Source: Thysanoteuthis rhombus
Lineage: Eukaryota > Mollusca > Cephalopoda > Oegopsida > Thysanoteuthidae
Reading direction: 5' to 3'
DNA: 64,000 nt
Assembly (NCBI GenBank): GCA_963457665.1
Contig: OY735231.1
Coordinates: forward strand, 34,180,369 to 34,244,368
Below are positions 1 through 11,982 of this stretch, piece by piece. Position 1 is the stretch's first letter. The number at the start of each line of letters is the position of its first letter. The notes beneath the pieces are model-generated. The model was not told the origin of the DNA, did not search any database, and saw only the letters and a list, made by a program, of their open reading frames with translations. The position numbers were made by a program, and so were the translations under genes.

Positions 1-54
1 AAAATTCTCAGTAATTGTTACTTCCAAAAATACTAATAAACTAGCATTGTAAGG

Positions 55-200
55 GAAATTATGAATCAGCTTGATTTCTTCTTCTTTTGAGGGTCTCATG
101 AAGATTCGTTGTCCTAGGTAGATGTAGTGGTCTACTTCTTCCAGTTGTGTGTCTTCGATTTTGATCTCAGTGCTTTTATCTCTGCTGTGGTCGTTAGTTA
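55..200 (-). mobile_element. LINE reverse-transcriptase fragment
   Basis: The minus strand reads EDTQLEEVDHYIYLGQRI followed by a lysine/glutamate-rich stretch. This matches the end of the palm/thumb region of non-LTR retrotransposon reverse transcriptases, where a 'YLGQ' motif follows the last conserved block. The same LINE is present at 15681-16480, where the adjoining upstream block is seen, and the nucleotide runs agree ('gatttcttcttcttttgagg' in both). It is truncated on both sides, so it is a dead fragment. Confidence 0.75.
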
Positions 201-950
201 GCAAATATAATCCATGATTATAATAAATGGCTCCATCTGTGCTATCAATATTTGATGCCATATTAGCAGAATATCTCGCCAGCTATCCCTGGACAATTAT
301 TGCTTTCACTGCTTCCATCACCATCTATGGATTTTCTTGAATCATTATTCGGTTCACTGCTAGAGTACAGAGACTTACAATACAGAGAAATTACTTTCAA
401 GATATCTTATCAGCCACCTTGGGACAATGATTGTTTCAACTGCCTTCATCACCAACTACAAAGTCTTCCAGGGCTGAATATATACATTGTATAAATATAA
501 AAAAAAACAATGAATATATCTTAAGGGTAAAGATACATGGAAGACTCAAATTTTTGTCATTATTTGATCAACAGTTTCAATTTAGGAGAAAACTAGGGGG
601 CCATGTGGCCCTTACAGCCATTCAGGTTACGTGGTGTTAGATAAATCTTATTTTAAATATTCCATTGTTATGTGTCACATGGCCCTTCCTGTGCTAAAAG
701 GGTTAAACACTATCTGATTCAGTGCAACCCCTCAACCTGAGGAAGAAGACCCAAAACAAAGATATTCCTTCTGAGATATCTTGTAATCTGTCCCAGGACA
801 AAGAAATTTTTGACAGTTGCGCCCCGGTGGTTAACATAGACATATATTCATATCTTCACTGATACAGAGCCCAATACAAAGTCCACATTTCATTATGGAT
901 TTTCTGAAAAAATGTCCAAGACCTCAGTATTAAGTAATTATCCAGAATCA
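201..950. other. AT-rich gene-free stretch with a degenerate ~135-bp repeat
   Basis: No coding signal is seen. Two diverged units start near 265 and 400. They share 'gacaat.attg.tt', 'actgc', 'ttcatcacca' and a leading 'atatct..cagc'. A weaker trace of the unit ('gatatcttgtaatc', 'ggacaa') occurs near 772. This suggests an old tandem repeat. The remainder is anonymous. Confidence 0.35.
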
Positions 951-954
951 TTTA

Positions 955-1015
955 AAAACTGAAGAAACCTACATTGACTATTTTGGTTGATGGTCTCTAA
1001 TAATCTGAAAAAATA
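955..1015 (+). repeat. R1 repeat, 3'-end fragment
   Basis: The run 'aaaactgaagaaacctacat', then 'ttggttgatggt', matches the 3' end of the R1 copies ending near 5395 and 28875. Only the tail is present. Confidence 0.5.
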
Positions 1016-2560
1016 CTCTGGTATATTGAGGTCAGTGGCTTTACATTTATTTCATAATTTACCTTTACTTACACAAATAATTCAAAGCACTTTGAACATT
1101 TTAGACATTCTAGGTCAAGTGACAGTGTTAATAAATGCTGTAAATCTTATGCATGGATAATCTTGTGAGTTAGACGCATATTAACCCATTGCCTCCAGCA
1201 GGAGCAGCACAATTGCTGTGTTCCAGATGTGTCAGTAAATTTGATTATACAGGATGGCTCAAAATAAGGTTGGTTTCTCAGTAGACAATGAACCCTTCCA
1301 CTTAAAGTTATACATGGCAATCTTTGCAATAACGCATCAGGGACCGCAATTTTTGAATTGATCGTCTTGAATGCCTTGATTGTTTTTAAAATGGCTAAAA
1401 TTGAGTGGATTTCATTTCGAGGTAACACTGTAAAAAGTTCATACAAAGGCTCCAAATTGATCATTGATCAGTTGTAATCCGAATAATGAAAACGAAACTG
1501 TTGTTCGAATAATGTTAATCAAGCCACTTTTAGCCATTTAAAATGACTGATCCTCGAATGTCCGTCTCTGATGGTTCATTTCAAGGATTGCCATTATAGA
1601 CATCTTTTTCTGTTTGTTTCTATGTTTCTCCGTCTGTAACTCTAAATGGAAGGGTCCATTCCGAGGGAACAAACTGTTCAGCTTGTTTTGCGCCATATGT
1701 GTGATTGATGAATGTAACTCTCGAGTTTTTAACATAATAATTTCTCAAATAAAGTTGATAGTGTATCTAAAAGAAAGAATCTATTTATTTCATAAAAGAA
1801 AGGCTTTGTCAATAATCTATGAAGAATGATAAAATACAAGGAATTTTTGGCATATCATTTATTTATTATTCAGTACATGAAAAATTTGAAGAGTTGAATA
1901 TACTAAGAGAGGAGCTCTATTAACATAGCCGAAAAAAAAAGATTATTAGTCAGCATATGAGCAAGGTTGTCAGATACTTTTGCTGCCCAAGACTGAATTT
2001 GTAGGGTCTTAAAATCAAATTAAGTAGCTTCAGTACACAAATAATCAAATAACTCAAAATCCATCTAAACTTATAGAAAAAATGGACAAAATATTCATTT
2101 TTATCTATTATTAATGTAAATTTATATCATATATGATTTGTGAGTAAAGAATAATCATTTTCGGTAAATTTCCTATTGGTACCAAATCTTAATTTTTGGA
2201 ACCAAATAGCTTTATTTAGTACAAAATGTATGCAATTTTAGTCTAGAAAAATAACATAGAAAATTCTGCATAGAATAGTAGTCCAGAACAAACAGAGCAG
2301 TCACTTGGTGTATAAAACTCCCAGTGAAAGACAAAAGATGAAAGATGAAAGATTTAACAAGATGATCCACAATCAGCAACTGGGAAGAAATAATTTTCTT
2401 TCAAATATTGAAGAATCTACAAGATTAATATCATTGATCAGAAAAAAACTATTAAGAACCATTATTTAAAACGGGTTGAATGCTACATAAGTCTTGCATT
2501 ATGCATATAATAAACAAAGGTTGAATAGCATTGAGTGAAATTCAATCTAAACTTTTTACA
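1016..2560. other. anonymous AT-rich stretch
   Basis: A 105-codon minus-strand reading frame (1147-1464) and a 65-codon one (1538-1735) lie here. Neither shows a domain I recognise, splice context or codon bias, and I treat both as chance or eroded transposon sequence. No RNA gene or repeat was recognised. Confidence 0.3.
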
Positions 2561-2564
2561 AAAA

Positions 2565-3030
2565 CAGGACTGGTTAGTCACTCAATAGAAATTGTCATTT
2601 GACCAATATCTTTTAGCAACATGTCGTTTGGGATGATTTTTGGAAAAATCAGAAAAAGGGGTGATCAATGAATAAGTTACTTCCCTGGCTTTTTGTTTGG
2701 CAGTGATTACAAAAAAATTACGAATTTTCGAAAAACATGCATGAGCACTGCCCGATACAAACTAATGGACCAATTTACCAAAAGCTTACATTGTAAATTA
2801 ACCATCCCCAACAAAAATCCATCTTGGAGCGCAATTTAAAAAAGAAATGTTTTCCTAGCTCAATAAAATGTAAATGTATAAACATTTTCATCCTTCTACT
2901 TTCATTGATGTGGCCTGTACACGAGATACATACATACGTACATACATATATACATACATAACTAGCCAAACCAACTTGAGAAAATTGGAGAAATCTATGT
3001 TGAAATTCTTGATGACAGTTTTGTTGGACA
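2565..3030 (+). repeat. R1 dispersed repeat, near full length
   Basis: It begins with 'ctggttagtcactcaataga' and runs through 'gaccaatatctttt', 'ggggtgatcaatgaataagt', 'accaattta', 'cattgtaaattaa', a (CATA)n tract and an 'actt-gaaaa' tail. The same ordered blocks recur at least ten times in this window in both orientations. There is no reading frame and no tRNA-like head, so the class is unknown (a non-autonomous element is likely). Confidence 0.7.
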
Positions 3031-3689
3031 ATTTCTAATGTAATAAGTCATTGTTAAATTTTGTAGTATATATAAATACCGTTTAAAATCAACATTGAAG
3101 GTGAAGGAAAATTTCATATAAAATCTAACCCAGACTCAGTTGCCCTAGAATTATTGGAGCTGAATTTGGTTCAATAAAATCTAACACTATGTAAAAATAC
3201 AAATAAACAATTATTATACATCGATCTAATGAGATCAGTGTTCTCACCTTTGTTGTTATAGTCCTGTGATGGCAAACATACAGCACACTTGTCAGCCATG
3301 TTGGATGAACTATAAATTTCAATGCTAATATACACCTTGGCAAGATCTGTCTGTATTCCAAGTTCTCGAATGATTTAGACCACTCTTCATTGTTTTACAA
3401 TGCAGAAGACAGGAAGTGAGTCTACCGTTGACTTGTTCTCACGTTCGGCATTTCATAGCATGGAGAAATACAGCAGGATTTTCCATTTTCCAGGATTTGC
3501 AATAAGAGATTGTTGACCAGTTGTTTCTTGATGCCCAGTTTGGTAAAGAAAACAAAAGAGAATAATGGAACCAAGCAGAAATAAAATTTCAAACATAAAA
3601 TTAATCTGGCATTCCAAGGGAAGTCATGAGTCACAACCATCCACATAGGCTGCTTTCATCTTGCTAATTAAATAATGGTGGCGGTAGAA

Positions 3690-4200
3690 TTAGATTACCT
3701 GGATGAAAATACTACCAGTATGGTTTGAATCATAAACTTATGATTTTTTTTAAAAAAGGGCTGATTATTCACCTGATAGGGAGATCCATTAAAAAATTGG
3801 GAAAAAGGACCATTGAATAAGTTACTTTTCTGACCCTTTTTTGGGCTGTGATCACTTAAAAGTACTAATTTTTCAAAAAAAAAAACAAGTGTAAATGCTG
3901 TTGGACACAAACTAAGGGACCAATTTGGCATAAACTTTCATTGTAAATTGAACTCCTAATAGAAAAAAAACAAGGGGTAGAATTTAAAAAACCATGACAT
4001 CACTTTCCCTACTCATTGAGGGAAGTATGTGTGTGTAAAATTTCAAGTTTTTACCACGAGATGGTTAGGGCTGGGCAAAGTCCAGATTGATACATACATA
4101 CATACATATAAATGTCAGAATATATGGATAATCTAAACACAACCACAGTAATTAAACTAGTTGGTCTTCTGTGGATAGCAATAATTAAATCTAGAGTTTC
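3690..4200 (+). repeat. R1 dispersed repeat, variant head
   Basis: This copy starts with a different head, 'tggatgaaaatactaccagt', shared with the copies at 39375 (+) and 25282 (-). It then joins the common body ('gaataagttacttttctgac', 'agggaccaatttggcataaa', 'tttcattgtaaattgaac') and ends 'atggataatctaaacacaac', a tail also shared with the 39375 copy. R1 therefore has at least two head/tail subtypes. Confidence 0.65.
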
Positions 4201-5015
4201 ACAAAGACAAAAGAATATCTAGCATTGATTAAGAATTGGCTTTAGCCATCAGTGTTTGGGCTGCAAACATCACATTAATGCTAACTCAGCTCATTTGTAA
4301 TATGTGAAATAAACTTGGTGGCAAAGAGCACCCAAAGTCGCTCCACTCACTTCACCCTGCTCTATTTCATCCGTAGAAGAGAAAGATTCATACTTTTCCC
4401 AATGGCATCTGTGTGAAGTGATCACAAACTGTCTCAGCCGGAGTTTCAACTTGACTCATCAAGTTGATTCTCCATGACTTTATTCACTTGGTCACTCTAC
4501 ACCTTCTGTATGTAGAAAGCCTCAAAAGTGACCCCCTCCTAAAAAAAAAAACGCCAAAAATGGCTAGTTACGATTTCTTCGAAGTAGGAGATTCAAAGAA
4601 AGACTACTTATTCTTCCTCCTCCTCCTCCCACTACTACGATTACTATGTGTACTGGGTGCATTGTTAAACTTATGGTTCTTGTTTTAATGTGAGAACTCT
4701 CCTCATTGAATTTTATGATATCTTATTCAATATGTAACCGAACAATTAACTCTGTTCCTATACAATTGGAGAAAATAATATCAGATATTTCTCCATTCGT
4801 GATTATGAACCAAAGCTGCTTATCACAATTAAATGATAACACTGCCCAAGGGCCGAACAGTCTGCGTCTAGGCTTTTTAGTTCTTTTAAATTATCATGCT
4901 GAGGGACGTGACGTACTGAGTAAAACAGAATTTTATGTGTTGATGACATAATAAAAATGTTGAATTTTGATAAGAAATATAAACTGATAAAAAAAATTTA
5001 AAAAAAAAACGAAAA

Positions 5016-5395
5016 GCAGGTCTGGTTAGTCACTCAATAGAAACTGTTTACATGACCAACGTCTTTAGGAAGAATTCTGTGTTGAGGGAGGATCAACAAT
5101 AGAAGAAAGGGTGATCAGTGACTTGTTTACATCTCTCACCTTTTATTGGGCAGAGATCACTAAAGAGTCTGAATTTTCATAAAACAAGTGGGCACAAACT
5201 AGGGACCAGTTTAGCATGAACTTTCATTGGAAACTGAATCCCCAACTAAAAAATGTATTTGGTGAAAGGATTAAAAAAAACACTAATAAGGATCAAAGGT
5301 TTAAATGTTCAGCCGTTTAACTCCATTGGTACATCATACATACAGCCAGACTGACTTGAAAACTGAAGAAACCTGAGACAGTTTTTGGTTTACAG
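5016..5395 (+). repeat. R1 dispersed repeat
   Basis: It has the 'tctggttagtcactcaatag' head, a shortened body and the 'cttgaaaactgaagaaacct' tail. It lies tail-to-tail with the inverted copy at 5410-5885, giving a large imperfect inverted pair. Confidence 0.65.
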
Positions 5396-5409
5396 TTTAT
5401 TATATAAAA

Positions 5410-5885
5410 ACTAATAAAAACAAAATATATATTGATCACTGACACCCACAACAGACCGGTTTAATCACTGTTGCTGGGCTTTGGTTATTCATGCATTCTG
5501 TCATTCATAAGTATCTATCTAATTATCTATGTATCTATCTATCCAAATTTCACCTAGCCTGAACCATTCATAGTAGAAACCTGAAATTTTGCACACACAC
5601 ATATTCCTCTCAATGAGTAGGGACAATATTTCTTTTGTTTTTGTAAATTCCCTTCCAAAATAGGTTTTCAGGGAGGGCATCAATATGCAATTTAGGTTAA
5701 TGCAGAATTGGACACTATATTGTGCCCACTTGTTTTTTTGAAAATTCAGACCTGTTTTAGTATTCACAGCCCAACAAAAGGCAGGTAGAGTAACTTATTT
5801 ATTTATGACCCCTTTTTCCAACTTCTTAATTGATCACCCCTAACACAGCATATGCGGACTGTGGTGATTCATAATTTCTCTTGGA
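5410..5885 (-). repeat. R1 dispersed repeat (inverted)
   Basis: The reverse complement of the 3690-type subtype: 'accggtttaatcactgttgc', a (TATC)n tract, 'agtagaaacctgaaattttg', and 'ttggaatgttag' at the far end. The body is as in the other copies. Confidence 0.6.
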
Positions 5886-5974
5886 ATGTTAGTTTCATAT
5901 ATGACGTCATTTTTTATGGCAAATGTGAAGTAGTGTAATGAAAATAAGTCTGACTCCTTTTTTGAACTCGATTT

Positions 5975-6215
5975 TATTATTATGCCACATGATTAGCATA
6001 TATGTTAATTACTTCTCTGTTTGTTTGTTTGTGTATTGACGGGATGCTCTGATTGGTTAATTTACCTTCGTATTATGATATTACAATGAAGATAACATCA
6101 GATAAACTCTCAAGACTTTATGTTTGATCAAAGATTAAAATAGCTTGAGATACGTTGAGACTTGAAAAAAAGCTCGTAAAGAAGATACTTGAATTATCAA
6201 AAGTGAATTACCTAA
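5975..6215 (+). repeat. dispersed repeat R2
   Basis: Blocks 'tgtttgtttgtttg', 'attggtt', 'gaattacctaataagata' and 'gcttgagat' occur in the same order in reverse complement at 20345-20600. Class unknown. Confidence 0.5.
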
Positions 6216-6295
6216 TAAGATAACTTGAAGCTGATTCATACATGAATAACCACGTTTTTCACGGGCGTAAATAAGTAAATAAATATTTATTGCGC

Positions 6296-6355
6296 AGGTC
6301 TGGTTAGTCACTCAATAGAAACCAACATGTGACCAATATCATTTGGCAGCATGCA
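6296..6355 (+). repeat. R1 repeat, 5' fragment
   Basis: 'caggtctggttagtcactca' and 'gaccaatatcatttggcagc' match the R1 head. The body is missing. Confidence 0.5.
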
Positions 6356-6359
6356 GAGT

Positions 6360-7430
6360 TGAGAGTGGTATGATCACATTGAACATAGGACGCATCTAAT
6401 TGTGACCTTCAAAAGGCATGAAGACAAAAGACACCAGTCAAAAGGATAACAATGCAGTACAGACGACTGCAAGTTACAATCGCATTTGGTCAAAAGGCAT
6501 CAGACCAGAATGTCAACGTCGTTATACTAATATCTGAATTTGTACTAATTGAGTCATTTAATTTAGTATTTTTTTTTGTAAGTTCTAATGAATAATAAAC
6601 GTTTTATTGTGATTTTATTTCGTACAATTTGTCACGGTAAGTTCAAGAATGATTATATTTTTTTAAAAATTCAAATAAATAATAAGAAATATCTCTTAAT
6701 CTTTGCTTTGAAGTAGCTCCAAAAGTCATGCAAACTCTCTAAATAGTATGTTTAAAAGAATAGTAAAAGGCAAAATTATGTCCTCGTCAGATTTTGCCGT
6801 CTTGTTATCGTAGAATGAATAAAAGGTTTTAATTTTATTTTTCTTCGTTAATATCCGAAGAACATGTTGTTTGATTGTAACTCGTTATTAAAATTATGAA
6901 TTACATTATTTTTCAGAGCCCATATATAACGGAAAAATGAGATTAAAACCTTTTATTAATTAATCTTATTCAAATCGATAGATGTTTAGTTTCACTATCG
7001 CAGAAACGGAAATTGGATTATAATATGATTGTTCGTTAAAGAAGTTTAACGAAAGATTAAGAAATTTCAGATAATAGAATAAAATTATTCACACTTGGTT
7101 CGAAGATGGAGAACGAATAAAAAGACGGTAAAGCGATTTATTTATCCACCTTTTGGATAATCGAGATTCTTAACAATTAAAACGAAAAATTGTTGAGACC
7201 TTTTTATTTGTATTCTGTTGCGGCTGTCATTTTGTTAATAAAAAAAGCGCTGTAGATAAAAATGAATATCTTTTAAAAAATCAGCAGCTTTTTGAGCATT
7301 TTTTTGTGGATCGCAAAAGGTTATCTTTAAATCAATACACCGAAAAAAATCAATAGATAAAAGCGTAGACAAAGGCATCTTTTAAAAAAACAAACTGTTG
7401 TCTACATCGAGAAAGAGTCTAAAAAGTGTC
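6360..7430. other. anonymous AT-rich stretch
   Basis: No reading frame, repeat or RNA structure that I can support. It directly precedes the foldback structure and may include its flank. Confidence 0.3.
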
Positions 7431-7439
7431 TGATCGTAG

Positions 7440-9525
7440 CTGAATGTGAGCGGCCACATCTGATCACATCAAATCGATATCTAATCACACCTGACCTTGT
7501 TCGGATGGACCCTGGAACTTTCCGGGAGGTTACGCAGTTCTCTCCAGACCCTAAAAGCCCTTGCAGCGTAAATTACTAAACTACTACTAACTACATGGAG
7601 TCCGAACCTTAGTGCTGATTACTAAAAGGTGTCCGAACGTAACCAATCGGACCAGTATATATCAGATGGATGTCAGATGGATATCAGATCACACACAGTC
7701 CACTCCGGTTAGATTAAGAGTGTGTGCAACACTGCTCGGGGGTTACGCGATCCTGTCCGGACCCTAAAACCCCGATCGTGGAGATTACCAATGTAATGTA
7801 AAAACCGTACCGCACTGATTCATTACTAAAAGGTGTCTGAAAGTAACCAAACTGGCCTGATCACATCTGATCGATACCCGATCTCTCAGGATCCTCTCCG
7901 GATGGTGCATGCAAACCTTTCCAGGTGATACGCAGTCTGGCTCAGGCCCTAAAAACACTATCGCAGAGATTACTAAAAGATGTCCGAACGTCAAGAAGCC
8001 CTAATTACTAAAAGGTGTCAGAAAGTTACTAATCGGGCGAAATCACAACTAATCACACCTGATCTTCTCCGGACAGACAAGATTAGTGTGCGATCCTGAC
8101 ATGACTTGAGATACTGATCAATTCAAATAGACCAAAAAAGTTATGGGAGGTTGCTAATTGATGCAGACAATACACTGCGCATCTTTTGCACGGCACAGCT
8201 GGGGTACATTTTCATGTTGTAAATTCCACTGCATGTCTGTTCGGTCTTCCATACTCAGCAGAAAATACCCACGCAACATGGACCATGAAATATCGATAAC
8301 TTCCCCGGAAAAGTGCTGATTGATTAAAAGTGTTTTTTCATTAATTTGAAATACAAAATATCGTACATCGAAGCGCAGATTAGTTGACCGATGGTGAAAC
8401 TAAGTTGGTTCGCTAAAATTATCAGAATTTGACAAAAAAACTATCATTTGTAGATTTTTAACGACGGAATTTTGAATTTTCTAATAAATTTCTTTTACTG
8501 TCATCGATTATGACGTCATTATTGATTCATACCTCAATACAGATAACAGTGAATCGATAACGTCAAAATCTACGTCATGATTAATGAAAATATGTTTTAC
8601 TTTTTGCTGAGACAAAGATTTGGATTAATTTACTTTCAGGGAAACATTTAAAGAATCAAAAACGGATATAAAAATCAGGTATCGATTTAACGTTGGAAAT
8701 TTGTATTCAAAATTGTTCATAGCTTTATATATATGCATTCAGGGTCTTTTGAGCCTGATCGGTCGGCACACACCCTTTCTTTGCCCGTCCGGAGAGGATC
8801 AGGTGTAATCTGGTATCGATTGGTTACTTACAGACAATTTTTAGTAAATAGCACAAACGTTCGGATACCTTTCAGTAATCTCTGCGTTGAGGTTTTTAGT
8901 ATCCAGACAGTACTGCGTAACCCCCCGGGCAGGTTTCGCACACACACCTTGTCCGTCTGGAGAGGATCAGGTGTGATCTGGCCCAATTGCTTACTTTCAG
9001 ACACCTTTTCTTTTAGTAAGTACGTTACGGTTTTTTCCAATTATAATATCCACAATATGGCAGGTTTTAACACACTCCTGCCCCGTCTACAGAGGATAAT
9101 GTCTGGTATCGATCAGATGTTATATGGTTACTTTCAGGCACCTTTTTAGTAATCAGCGCAACACAGCTATTACATTAGTAATTTCTGCTATAGGATTTTT
9201 GGGTCTGGACAGGACCACATTAACCCCAGGCAGGGTTGTACATACCACTACTAACCGGATCGAACGTGTGTGATCTGGTATCCATTAGATGGGATCTTGC
9301 CGATTGATTACGTTTAGACAACTCTAGTTATCAGCGCTAACGATCAGACATGTTCGGGTGGCAATTAATGCTATAATTTTTTTTCAGTATTCGGAGAGGA
9401 ACGCTTAACCCCCGGGAAGTTCAAACATACTTTTTGTCCACCTGGACAAGGTCAGGTGTGATTAGATAACGATCTGGTATGATCAGATGTGATCAATTAC
9501 TTTCAACTATGGTCATACACCTCAG
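7440..9525. repeat. large foldback structure of inverted tandem units
   Basis: The left arm (about 7440-8105) holds roughly three degenerate units of ~200 bp with ordered blocks: 'gatcacatctgatcgata', 'ctccgga', 'ttacgcag', 'ccggaccctaaaa', 'cgcagagattac', 'taaaaggtgtccgaacg'. The right arm (about 8735-9525) carries the same blocks in reverse complement ('gaggatcaggtgtgat', 'acgttcgga', 'agtaatctctgc', 'tttttagtatccagacagta', 'ctgcgtaacccc'). The 630-bp spacer has no repeat units and no recognisable gene. This is the architecture of foldback-type transposons whose termini are inverted arrays. No transposase is seen, so if mobile it is non-autonomous. Unit boundaries are approximate. Confidence 0.6.
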
Positions 9526-9529
9526 TCTC

Positions 9530-9715
9530 ACCTGAAGGCTAATTATGTTTAAATCCAAAAGACAACAATTGATACAGACAAAAACTCGACGATTTGTATA
9601 AAATGCTAAACAAATACTAATATTACTTTATTACCGTAGGGTATACAGGAAAAACGAGAAGTCGTTGTTGCGTAAACTTACCCGTGAACCAGGACCACCA
9701 CAACACTGGTTGTTA
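9530..9715 (-). repeat. LTR-like fragment, copy 1
   Basis: It shares ordered blocks with 17170-17345: 'ctaattatgt.taaatccaaa', 'cagacaaaaactc.acgattt', 'actttatta', 'aagtcgttgt' and 'ctggttgtt'. Read on the minus strand the second copy contains 'aataaagttgtattt', like an LTR R region, and lies upstream of a gag-like frame. This copy would then be a solo LTR remnant. Confidence 0.4.
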
Positions 9716-9922
9716 AACAAACATTTGCTTAGTGAGATAAGATAAGATGAGGCGTTCTGTTTGGGAGTTTTGTTTTTTGTTGTGTTATGTATGTTTTATT
9801 CTAAATATTTGTTTTTACAGTGGAAATCGAATAGACTTCTTATTATTCCAGTTATTTTTGCAGTTTTTTTTTTTTCGTGATTTTTGATATATGGTTATAG
9901 ATTTGGAGTTTTGATGTTATGA

Positions 9923-10130
9923 TTATACGGAGGTGTTTTTTCTTGTTCTGTAGTTTCTAGCTTTTTTATCATACATGTTGAACATTTTTAGTTGTTTTCT
10001 TTCGATATACATTACTTTGCATTTGTCTGTATTGAAGTGTAGTTGCCATGTTGCAGACCAATCTTCTAATTCCTTCAGGTCTTTGTCTATTTTTATTGTG
10101 TTGTATTGGACTTCACTGTTGTGGCGCCCC
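9923..10130 (-). mobile_element. LINE reverse-transcriptase fragment, 3' part
   Basis: The minus frame reads DKDLKELEDWSATWQLHFNT and continues DKCKVMYI. This is the block just after the FADD active site in jockey/CR1-type RTs ('DL..L..W...W.L.FN..KC.VM'). The upstream part of the same RT, ending at the active-site block, is at 11185-11690. A ~1-kb LTR-bearing segment separates them. The frame ends in stops, so this is a pseudogene. Confidence 0.75.
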
Positions 10131-10440
10131 TTCACTTTTAGTTAAGATTTAAACCTCACCATATAAAAACCCTGTACACACGTGTTCAATTGCTCATTAG
10201 CCCCGGCGCTTCTAGCTGCTTACTCCTTTCCTTTTCACTAGGATTGGTATCATTTCGCCTGCCTTCCGGTTGACCCGAACTTGACCGTTTTTTGACCATG
10301 ACTTATCACTGTGCTGGACATTGCTCAGTTCACCGATGTCGTAGCATCTCTCATACGCACAACAACTCAATCGTGTCCTCACTGCCACCTTAAAACGCGT
10401 ATACACCTCAATCTCTCGTAAATGAAATAGCTATGCGTTT
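10121..10440 (+). repeat. LTR-like segment, copy A
   Basis: It starts 'gtggcgccccttcactttta' and carries a TATA-like 'atataaaa' near 10160 and blocks 'gttcaat.gctcatt', 'tctagctg', 'atcatttcgc' and 'gcctcatac' or equivalent. These recur in the same order at 11982-12311. Beginning with TG(T) plus a TATA element suggests an LTR. It is inserted into the LINE whose halves lie on either side. Confidence 0.45.
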
Positions 10441-11170
10441 ACTTCACAACAGTTACGACGATCGGTCTCCTGATATTCCTTATTTCGTTTTAATCCATTT
10501 GTTTTATGTGCCTCAAATAGTCTGTCCGTCGTGTGTTTTGCAGCGTCTGAGAATGGCTCCCAAGTTGCCCACATGCAATCCTAAATACATCGCCTACAAC
10601 TTTACAGTCAGGCATATATACTGATACCTGGTCTCCATAGTTATTCTTTGGTATGTTCCAAGTCTTGTGGATTCATAGCATTGCAGTCACCTCAGGTTCA
10701 TTAAAAAACAATGACTACTAGTATTACTCGGTACAAAGCTCCCATCTTTCGCATAGAAACTATCTCCTACCTCCTTTTTCTTTTCACGATCGTATCAATG
10801 TTTTCTCATGTGCATCCTTTTTTTCAGTCTTGTATTGTCACAAATGATTATGTATCAAATGCACGTTTCATTTGTTCGTCAGAATACTTATGTATGTTTT
10901 CTTCTATTCAATCTCCGCGTCCACAATCATACTTGGCGCGCATTCTTTCGATGCTGTCAAGGTAACCCTGCATTTCCCTTCCTCCTTCCCATTTCCACCG
11001 ATGTTGGTGTGTGGCACTAACAACCAAACCACGTGGAGGTTAATTCCTTAGTCCACTACTTCATCTTCTCGCTACTCACAACCATCAGCCATAACTACTC
11101 TCCTCCACACAATGTAGGAACTATGATACCTATAACTGGTGGATTTCCAACCTATGTAGATATGAAAAAG
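10441..11170. other. remainder of the segment that splits the LINE
   Basis: Anonymous sequence between copy A of the LTR-like segment and the resumption of LINE coding near 11185. No frame is supported. It may be the rest of a long solo LTR or a second nested element. No clear target-site duplication could be read at the borders. Confidence 0.3.
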
Positions 11171-11184
11171 ATTCTACACGGTAT

Positions 11185-11690
11185 TATATTTTTGGGTCTT
11201 CTGCAAATGTGCTACGTCTAGATTACAATGTTTTGGCAAATCGTTAATGAATAATATAAAGAGTATTGGGCTTAATACTGAACCTTGTTTATTACTGTCC
11301 ATTCTAACATCGTACCTTTTACCATTTCGCATTTTTTTCCTTCCTGTTGAGAAGTCTTCAAGCCGTGTTAAGATCTTTCCTTTGATGTTGTAGGAGTTTT
11401 GTTTTCCAAGCACATCTTTTTGCTTTTATGGCCCTTTTAGCTTATTTGTCCCGTTTTTTGTTTGTATTGTGGTTTTTATTTGAATATTTTTATTCGATAG
11501 TTCTTTGGGATTTTCTCCAAATTTGGTCCAATTTGTCGTTCTTTAACAGTGGCGTTCATTCAAAGTCAAATATTTTCCTCAAGTTTTCTTGGTCGCATTT
11601 GAAGTAGTTTTATTTGTTCAGATAGCTTTTGTTGTTTATTCGTGTTCTTATGTTGTATTGAAATGTTTTTTTTGCATAGTCAACATAGTT
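11185..11690 (-). mobile_element. LINE reverse-transcriptase fragment, 5' part
   Basis: The minus strand reads GSVLSPILFILFINDLP, the classic non-LTR RT block ('QGSVLGPILFLIFINDLP'), preceded by 'LTRLEDFSTGRKKMRNG' (equivalent to 'W..FL.GR.Q.V.V.G'). After a frameshift comes FAEDPKI in place of the catalytic FADDTKI. The second catalytic Asp is thus replaced in the readable frame (FAED). Farther upstream (to about 11690) are scattered 'KRAIKAKR'-type basic fragments of the region N-terminal to the RT. Several stops and shifts make it dead. Confidence 0.75.
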
Positions 11691-11896
11691 AACGTCTTTC
11701 CAAACAGTGAAACATACGAACATGGAGTGACGTCATCGTGAAACGCCTTTTTTGTGCTAGTCTAAACTTGGGAATCATAGTATGTAATCCTCAAAGCTCT
11801 TTGGCAAGTATGTATATCTTTTTGACCGCTGCAAGCTAGCTAATGGGTGATGTACCCTTTTATAGGTTGTCGATCGGACTCTCTGTTTGTAATGTG

Positions 11897-11982
11897 AGTA
11901 TTGAAAAGATATCTTGGTAGGTATATCTGGGTGGATAGGGTGATTGGTAGGCCTTTTGGGTATGTCGTTTGAGTTTTCTGTA
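11897..11982 (+). repeat. 86-bp direct repeat, left copy
   Basis: The block beginning 'agtattgaaaagatatct' and ending 'tttgagttttctgtag' recurs at 12310-12395 with a handful of substitutions. The two copies bracket copy B of the LTR-like segment exactly. Confidence 0.7.
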
